Shown here: positions 57,541 to 64,000 of the stretch, piece after piece
Position numbering within the stretch: the stretch's first letter is position 1
How the letters are laid out: the number at the start of each line of letters is the position of its first letter
Assembly (NCBI RefSeq): GCF_021347895.1
Contig: NC_067123.1
Location: 4,480,149 to 4,544,148 of the forward strand
Direction of reading: 5' to 3'
Length of the DNA stretch: 64,000 nucleotides
Source: Acanthochromis polyacanthus
Taxonomy: Eukaryota; Chordata; Actinopteri; Pomacentridae
The notes under the pieces: generated by a model
The model's input: only the letters and a program-made list of their open reading frames with translations
What the model was told of the DNA's origin: nothing
Database searches by the model: none
Translations under genes and position numbers: made by a program

Positions 57541-58340
57541 AAAAACGTTTGATGTGATCTCACCAGAAGAGAAAGAAAGCCACTGGTGGGTTAGAAAGTC
57601 ATGCTCTCCATTAAAATAAAACACCAAAGTCAAACTATTTACCAGCCAGAAGCTATAAAAACAGAAACAACTGTTGGATTTTTAATAAATTCTAATCATA
57701 AAATTGTGATATTTCATCAGAAAGAATTTTTTGCCTCTCATTTGAAAATTTGCCAAAATTCCATCGTTTACTCAAACCCGATTCTGTAAAAAACAAAAAA
57801 TTCTGTGTTCTTTTACGCAACTGAAGACATCATTAGTGACTGGCTGCAACCAATTTTCACATGATAAGAATTCAGGGATTTTCCATCCTAACTGCAGGCA
57901 GTGCTTTTGAAATCTGGTTTATCAGACGTTAAATCAAAACTATTTGATGTGATCTCAACAGAAGAGAAAAAAGTCCCTGGTGGGTTTGGAATTCATGCTA
58001 TCTTTAAAAAAACACCAAAGTTAAACTATTTATCAGCCAGAAAGTTTAAAAACAGAAACAGCTGTTGGATTTTTATCTTTAAACTGCTCATTATTGCTGT
58101 TTCTTTATCAAATCTAGTCTTAAAAGCGTGATATTTCATCAATTTATTCTGCATCACATTTAAAAATTAGCCAAAAATACACACATTGTTCGAACATGAT
58201 TCTGTAAAAAACAAAAAATTCTGTGGTATTTTATGCAACTGAAGACATCATTAATGATTTGGCTGTAACCAACAATCACATGACAATAATTCTGTGATTT
58301 TTCAGCTGAACTGCAGACAGTGTTTACACAGAGCAGAGAG
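57541..58340. repeat. ~395-bp tandem duplication
   Basis: Blocks starting near 57548 and 57940 share tttgatgtgatctca, agaagagaaa, aacaccaaagt, atcagccagaaag-like, gattctgtaaaaaacaaaaa and gcaactgaagacatcatta. A third, more diverged copy lies at 60790-61140 (catttatcagccagaaact, aaaatgagccaaaaatacac). Confidence 0.85.
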
Positions 58341-59880
58341 GAGAAAGATAAAAATAAAAGACAAGGCGGTTGAATCTTTTTTAGGTTTTTGAAATCAGAA
58401 GTAAAAGCAATAAATCAAAAACACCTCCAGGAGAGCGTCTCATCGACCAACAGCAGGTCGTAGATCTGACAGTGGAAGACTTTCAGGACTGAATTCCAAC
58501 AATGTGTTCGCTGCTGCAACCTGCACATCTGTTCTCAGAATGATATCACGCAAAATACATGAGATAGCAAAACACAAACAGGTTTATTTCTGCAGCACCT
58601 CATCACACATGGAGGGTACTCAAAGTTCTTTACTGGAAAATATTTTTAAAAAGTTTAATAAAGTGCACACAGATTTTATAGAATAACTGAAAACAACTGA
58701 CTAAAACAGCAAAAAAAAAAAGAAAAAGGATGATGAATAAATTATTGCTCAAGTAAATAAAAGTAGAGGCAGGAAGTAAAGTTCACCTCAAACTTATAGC
58801 AAAATCTGCATTCCGCATCCTATTTTTCTTTTTCTGCCGTCAGTTGCACCATCTGACGAAATATTTTGTGAAGCCTGATAGAGAAACTCGACTGTTGTTA
58901 GCATTAAAGCTACAGAGAATTAGCTGCATCTGAACCAGGAAGTTGGACAACAAGTTTCCACAATGTCACAGCAGCTTAAATGCTAATACTTTTGAAGTAT
59001 CTACAACAAAAAAAGACACTAGAATCCAGAAAAAATGACTTTTTAGAGGTGAATTTGTGTCCTGACATTGGCTAGCATAGCGCTGCTAACGGCTTGTACA
59101 CAAAGTTAGCCACAGGGAAGGAGAAATATCTGCAAATATCAAGTTTGGATTAAAGGTCGCCTCACAAAATACATGTTGGCATGAAAATATTGTCATTTTT
59201 GCATGAAGTTCCCACGATTTGACACAGATTTGGTTTCTTGTTCAGAGAAATACGCCTGATCCTTGATGTATAGCATCTATCAACACGTTCTAATAATGCA
59301 AAATACTTAATTAACTGTGACAAATAACAATTAAAAAGACTCTGAGCTCCAGTTTCTTTCTCAGCACAATGTTAGCTTGAAAACATGATTCTTTCACCCC
59401 CATCACTCACTGCCAGATTTCACTTTTTACCTCCAACAGCAGGTCAAACATGCAGCTATCAATAATCATTACACATTTATGAACACAATGAGTTTAAAAC
59501 AGATGTTTGTTTTAGTTTAAGCCCATCCAATGCTGTTATAAAATCCAGAACTGTGACCATATTCCTGTAGCTAATGGCTAATTCTGAGGTTTCCTGGCTG
59601 TAAAACCTGTTTCTGTTTGTTTCTTTTGAGGATCATGCAGTTCTGGTTTAGAGAAACTTGTTCCACGTGTTCGTCTCTTTATAATCCGTCATTCTGATGC
59701 TGTTGTTTGGAAGTTGGCTTCAGGCAGTTTGTTCAAAGAGTGTCTTTAAGTCTTTACAACAATCACAACTGTTGGGCAGCCTGAGTGTAGAAAAGAGGAA
59801 GTGAGAAGATCAGAACTGCAAGCAGGAGCCAAAGTAGTGCACAAAAGAAGGTTTGGTTCAACATTTCTTCATGGTTGTTT
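58341..59880. other. AT-rich intron 1 sequence
   Basis: No repeats or exons recognised. Confidence 0.35.
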
Positions 59881-59990
59881 AGATCCTCAGAGCTTCAATA
59901 AAAAGCACCTGGACTTCTCTTCTTGTGGTTCTTGAGGATGTTCCACCTTCATCCAAGAAGCTTCTTCAGTTCCAACCGACTGATTCAGAG
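59881..59990. mobile_element. Fragment of a common fish retroelement
   Basis: The phrase ttgaggatgttccacc with catccaagaagcttcttcag is a widespread teleost interspersed repeat. About 100 bp remain and no coding part was seen. Family name not assigned. Confidence 0.4.
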
Positions 59991-60094
59991 TCACCGATGT
60001 CTCCCAGGTATAAGAAAGTTAAACTGACTGAACAAATTAAAGACGAATCTGAAGAATTAAGAACCAACTTTTGGCACAAATCTGAGACATTTTT

Positions 60095-60600
60095 TCCCTC
60101 AATAACATGCCAGTGATAGCCATTAACCACCGCAGAAGTCTTTGTCATGGTGCCCATCGCTAGCTAAACTCCCACAATGCTCTCTGCTTGCCAACATGAA
60201 CTGCCTGTGGTCCTAAATGACACCCAAAACAACAAAAGCAAGAAACAAAACCGCAATAACAAGACACAGAATCACATAGAGAAGATCCAAAAATTACAAA
60301 AATACATGCAAAGTGAGACAAAATGACAGAAATGAGACACAATATGACAAAAAAGTATGCAAAATGACAAGAAGAACACACAAAGAGAAATATTTGATAA
60401 ATGAGACACGAAACTACAAAAACAAGATACGAAATCAGAAAAAAATAGATAGCTACACTCCCACAATGGTCTCTGCCTGCCAGCATGAACTGTGTAATGA
60501 AAAGTTAAATGGATCAGAAATAAATACGAATCTGAATAACTAACGACTGGATACCAGCTTTTGGCACAAATCTGAGACATTTTTACCAACAATTACATGG
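60095..60600 (-). repeat. R1 copies with (GACAAAATGA) array
   Basis: A reverse R1 core at 60118-60200 (accaccgcagaagtctttgt, catggtgcccatcgctagct) is followed by an aaaatgacagaaatgagac-type array (60225-60450), then a second partial R1 core (actcccacaatggtctctgc, 60457-60500). The phrase agcttttggcacaaatctga occurs twice (60068-like and 60554), showing a local duplication. Confidence 0.7.
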
Positions 60601-62819
60601 AATTATGGGAAATCTTGGTGTAATGTGTCGTTTTTCAGTGCAGTTTAACGATAACTGTGGGGTTAAACTGAAGGGTCATCAGCTTAAGTCGCCACGGCTG
60701 GAAGTTTAGTTGTTTTGAGGGGTTTAAATGTGTGAATTTTAATATTTCACCTCTGTAACTTTGTCAGATTCACAATGAACAATATCCCACTGAACTTTAA
60801 ATCTCACTGATGTTATCCATGTTCTCTTTAAAAAAAATCACTGAAGTTACATCATTTATCAGCCAGAAACTGTAAAAACATGAAGAATTGTTCCCTTTTC
60901 TACTTTCTGACAGTCATTAAGATGAAATTTATGAACTTTTGGGACCAAATCTAATCTTAAAATCCTGATGTTTCACCACAATCACTTTGTTCTGCATGAC
61001 CGTTTAAAAATGAGCCAAAAATACACAGTTTGCTCCAACAAGACTCTGTAAGAAACAGAAAATTCTGTGTTTCTCATCACAACCCAGAAGGTCACCAGAG
61101 ACTCAGTCATGACCAACAGTCATGTGACAAAAATTCAGCAAATGGTAAAAAAAAGATCTGTAGTATGTGCAGACACCAACTTTTGTCCAGTGTTTTCTGA
61201 TTTCCATCAATTCTAAGTGAGTCCCACAGACAGAAGACATTTCTGCTTTGTTTCTCCTCCTTCTTCTTTCTGTTCCCATAGAGCTGCAGGACTTTAGATG
61301 GAAAAATGAACCGACAGTGAAGAAAAATGAAACAAAAGCAAAAGATAACAACAGCCCACAAACTGCTGCTTGGACTTTTAAAGGACTTAAAGAAGGATCC
61401 AGGTCACTGCAGCAGAAGCTGAGATGTCTTTTCATGACACACTTTCTTTTCCTTGGCTTCTTCCTGCTTCCAAGCTATTAGCGGCTAACATAGCGTCGGG
61501 CTGCTAACTTCAAGAACACATGATGAAGAACTTAGTTTTCCAGCTTTCCGGGTTCTTTTCATTTGCAAACTTGAGTTGAAAGTAGCTGTGAACCTTTCAT
61601 GTTTCTGAAACATGCATCCCGCAGCACCTTTTCAAAACCTCCCTCTGACTTCTGTAATATTTCAGAGACGATGGAAATCTTTGGCTCCGACTGCAGTCCA
61701 CTGAGCCAGATTGTGAATCTACTCTGGGAGTTGGGAGTCGTAGATCTTCTGGTTCCTTCTCTCCTGGTGTAGATGCTAGGAAGGGTTCAGAACCCTGAGC
61801 CAAACTGAGCCGTCGAAGCTTTCCGAGGCGTCGTATCCCGTGAAACGTCCATCTTTCTGCTCTAAAAGGCGACATGTGGCCGGCAGCTTGTTTCCCCTCC
61901 ATACTGGGAGCTCACATGAGAAAGGCTGAATGTGTTTCTCCACTTAATCGGAGGCCACACAGCTCGGAGCCAAGCAGAAACTATCTGTTTTAGTGGGGAC
62001 TTCCTCCGCTGAAGTTTATTTTCGCCGACAAACCGGCCAAAAATAACAATCGGATGATACTTAAAAGAGAAGAAATGCTCAGAGGAATAAAGAGCTTCAT
62101 CCTCCGTAACTTGTAAAAGGGAAACTTAAAAAACGCTGCAATAACAGAAGAGTTGTCATGGTTACTAAAAGTGAAAAAGAAAGAGAGATGGGAATAAAGA
62201 AAAACATTACAGCCCTGCATCAGTACTTAGGTGTGAAAGTGGAAGACATTTAGTAGTTTATCTTCCAGCTGGTGGCCCCAAACTTTCCTAAAACGTTGAT
62301 TCTCTTCAGGCAGGTACTGGACACCTCCATCTCCCTAAAGCTCCATGAATGAGGCAGTAAATCTCCCGGTAATTTCTCTGGTTGTCTTGAAGGCGTCTCG
62401 AGGCCGTAAAGCAACAGTTTGGTTCCTTTTTCATCATTCATTTTAGCAAATCGCTCTCCAGCGGCGGCTTCACGGCGGATTTATTTTGTTTTAATTACGA
62501 GGTTATACGTTTGGCTAAACGCTCGCAGGATTTACGACGTCCCCGCTGAAAACGACGTCGCTTTCTTGTAGCTTGGCACCCACTGATGCATCTGTGGAAT
62601 AAATTGAGAGTTTCCTCCGATAGGTTTGTGTTTCCATTCACCCCAGAGTATATTCACTCCTGTAATGGTGCTAATTTTTCTTCATTTGGTTCCCTGGACG
62701 CGGTGGCTCTGCAGCATGTTACTCCGACATGGGAGTGATCTGTTTAAACCCGAATAATTGAATTTTCGAGGTCGCTTGGAGGCAGTGAAACAAGCTATAA
62801 ACACGAACTGATATATTAT
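60601..62819. other. Intron 1 sequence with one dispersed repeat copy
   Basis: Positions 60790-61140 are the third copy of the 57.5-58.3 kb duplication. Positions 61590-61910 and 62230-62780 are GC-richer and non-repetitive (candidate conserved DNA). No exon was recognised, including no angiopoietin exon 2. Confidence 0.4.
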
Positions 62820-64000
62820 TATCAGCGATGTCCTGATGCGATCTCAGATTTTGGCCACAAACAGAGCTGACCTCTGTTAGTCGGATACAATGACACTGTT
62901 CTAGCTGAAACTAGATTGTTTTTAATAAGATTTGCATTTGTCTGCACTGTTTCAAGGACCTTTATTTTTATTATCTCGGTTTGTTTTTTTTGTCCAGATA
63001 TCATGACAACCCTTTGTTTACTCCAAAGAGGAGCTAGATATCCAGCCATAAACAGTGAACTATGTGCAGCTTTGGGTAGATTAACCCTTTAAATTTGGAA
63101 CTTGTGAGTTAGAAAGCAGTATTTGTATGGATTAACCCTTTAAATACCAGGACAGAAAATGTTTTGGGTCACATAAACATTTCAAACCACAATTTGTCTT
63201 TTAAGAAGCACTATCCAAGAAGGATTAACTTAAAGAACCTTCCAAAACCATCCTATCTGGTAGGTAGAGACAAACATTAGTCCTGAAAGTGCAGCCTTTT
63301 CTTAACTAAACACATGCTGTTGCGGCCTGCAGGTCATTAACCTTCACAGGAATCTTTGTCACGGTGTCTGTTGCTTGCCAATAAGAAATGTCTGTAGCCT
63401 GAGTTACTGTCATTTTTGGTCAGATAACATAGCAACCACTTGTTTATGCCAATGGAAATCTTATTTTTCTAGCCCACAGATCATGGCAAACAAATTGAAC
63501 TATGTAGAGTTTTGGGCAAAATCAATGATCGAAATTATACTGGCTTGAACAGAAAGTAGTATTTTCAGTAAAATGTACCTTTAAAACCAGAGATTGCACA
63601 GTTTTGTAACCATCAAGGTTGGCAGGTGGTGTTTTTGCAAGAGTCCAATAATCACACCCTCCTCTACTGCAGGCACTGAAATATGTCTGAGTTCTGGTTG
63701 GAGTCCATTAACCTCCACATTACTCTGTCATTTATGGCTATTGCTAGCTAAACTCCTGCAATAGCCAATATGAACTGTCTGTAGCCCAAAATGACAAAAA
63801 TTAAGTGCAAAGTGAGGCAAACAAGATGCAAAATGACAGAAATGAGACAAAACACAATAAAAATCAATCAAACAAACAAGACAGAAAATAGCAAAAAAAA
63901 TGGATAAACAAGACAAGAAATTACAAACACAAGCCATAAGATGAGCAAACCAAGATGCTCAGTGTCATTAACCTCCACAGAAGTCTTTGTCATGGTGCCC
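62820..64000 (-). repeat. R1 block, reverse, runs off the window
   Basis: Three R1 cores in reverse orientation lie at 63340-63400, 63697-63780 and 63964-64000 (the last cut by the window end). Spacers are also duplicated: 62995-63150 against 63425-63600 (acaaccctttgtttactcc versus gcaaccacttgtttatgcc; gaactatgtgcagctttggg versus gaactatgtagagttttggg). An aaaatgacagaaatgagac array lies at 63785-63960. Confidence 0.7.

Larger units (their letters stand above)
52367..64000 (+). other. angpt1: angpt1 intron 1 (start only)
   Basis: Begins with the donor gtaaga directly after the AAG codon. No sequence matching the next angiopoietin exon (coiled-coil start) was found up to the window end, consistent with the long first intron known in vertebrate angpt1 genes. 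It holds the arrays and repeats listed below. Confidence 0.75.

Noticed and set aside
52367..64000. angpt1 exon 2 within the window
   Set aside because: No frame resembles the expected coiled-coil start after the exon 1 junction. The intron simply runs past the end.

Overview
The window is vertebrate genomic DNA, almost certainly from a teleost fish and probably a percomorph. This rests on three things: one clear exon of a vertebrate gene, an AT-rich and repeat-rich background, and typical fish transposons (a Tc1-like element, PIF/Harbinger-type and hAT-type non-autonomous elements, a piggyBac-like MITE and 5'-truncated LINEs). No prokaryotic gene, CRISPR array, tRNA, rRNA or snRNA was recognised. 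The species call is inference.

The only convincing host gene is at 51.6-64 kb on the + strand. It is exon 1 of an angiopoietin, best matching angiopoietin-1 (angpt1), with coding at 52013-52366 followed by a GTAAGA splice donor. Everything from 52367 to the end is probably the start of its long intron 1, because the coiled-coil and fibrinogen-like exons are not seen. Positions 1 to about 51.6 kb would then be upstream intergenic DNA. In other vertebrates this side of the gene faces the rspo2 interval, but no rspo2 exon is visible here.

Region by region: 0-4.2 kb holds three non-autonomous DNA elements with readable target-site duplications. 4.8-19.3 kb is dominated by a composite repeat, here called family B: a core of about 170 bp joined, always in the same relative orientation, to a TTTTGTGGT/ACCACAAAA array. 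It has been hit by a Harbinger-type element, a hAT element and two LINE fragments. 19.4-35.3 kb carries copies of a second dispersed or tandem repeat (family R1), a duplicated block split by a hAT element, an AT-rich tandem array between 105-bp direct repeats, a 21-bp minisatellite, a TA-flanked MITE, and a nested stack (Harbinger inside Tc1 inside R1). 35.3-47.5 kb is mostly unannotated DNA with degenerate tandem duplications. 47.5-49.0 kb is a 19-bp minisatellite with higher-order structure. 49.8-51.6 kb is an R1 tandem array that runs almost up to the angpt1 promoter. Intron 1 contains a pyrimidine-rich array full of acceptor-like TTTGCAG motifs, a long degenerate GTCCAAAAT-type array, dispersed duplications and further R1 copies.

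There is no operon-like cooperation between genes. The main story is repeat layering around one developmental signalling gene. Most long open frames are artefacts of low-complexity DNA and are not annotated.
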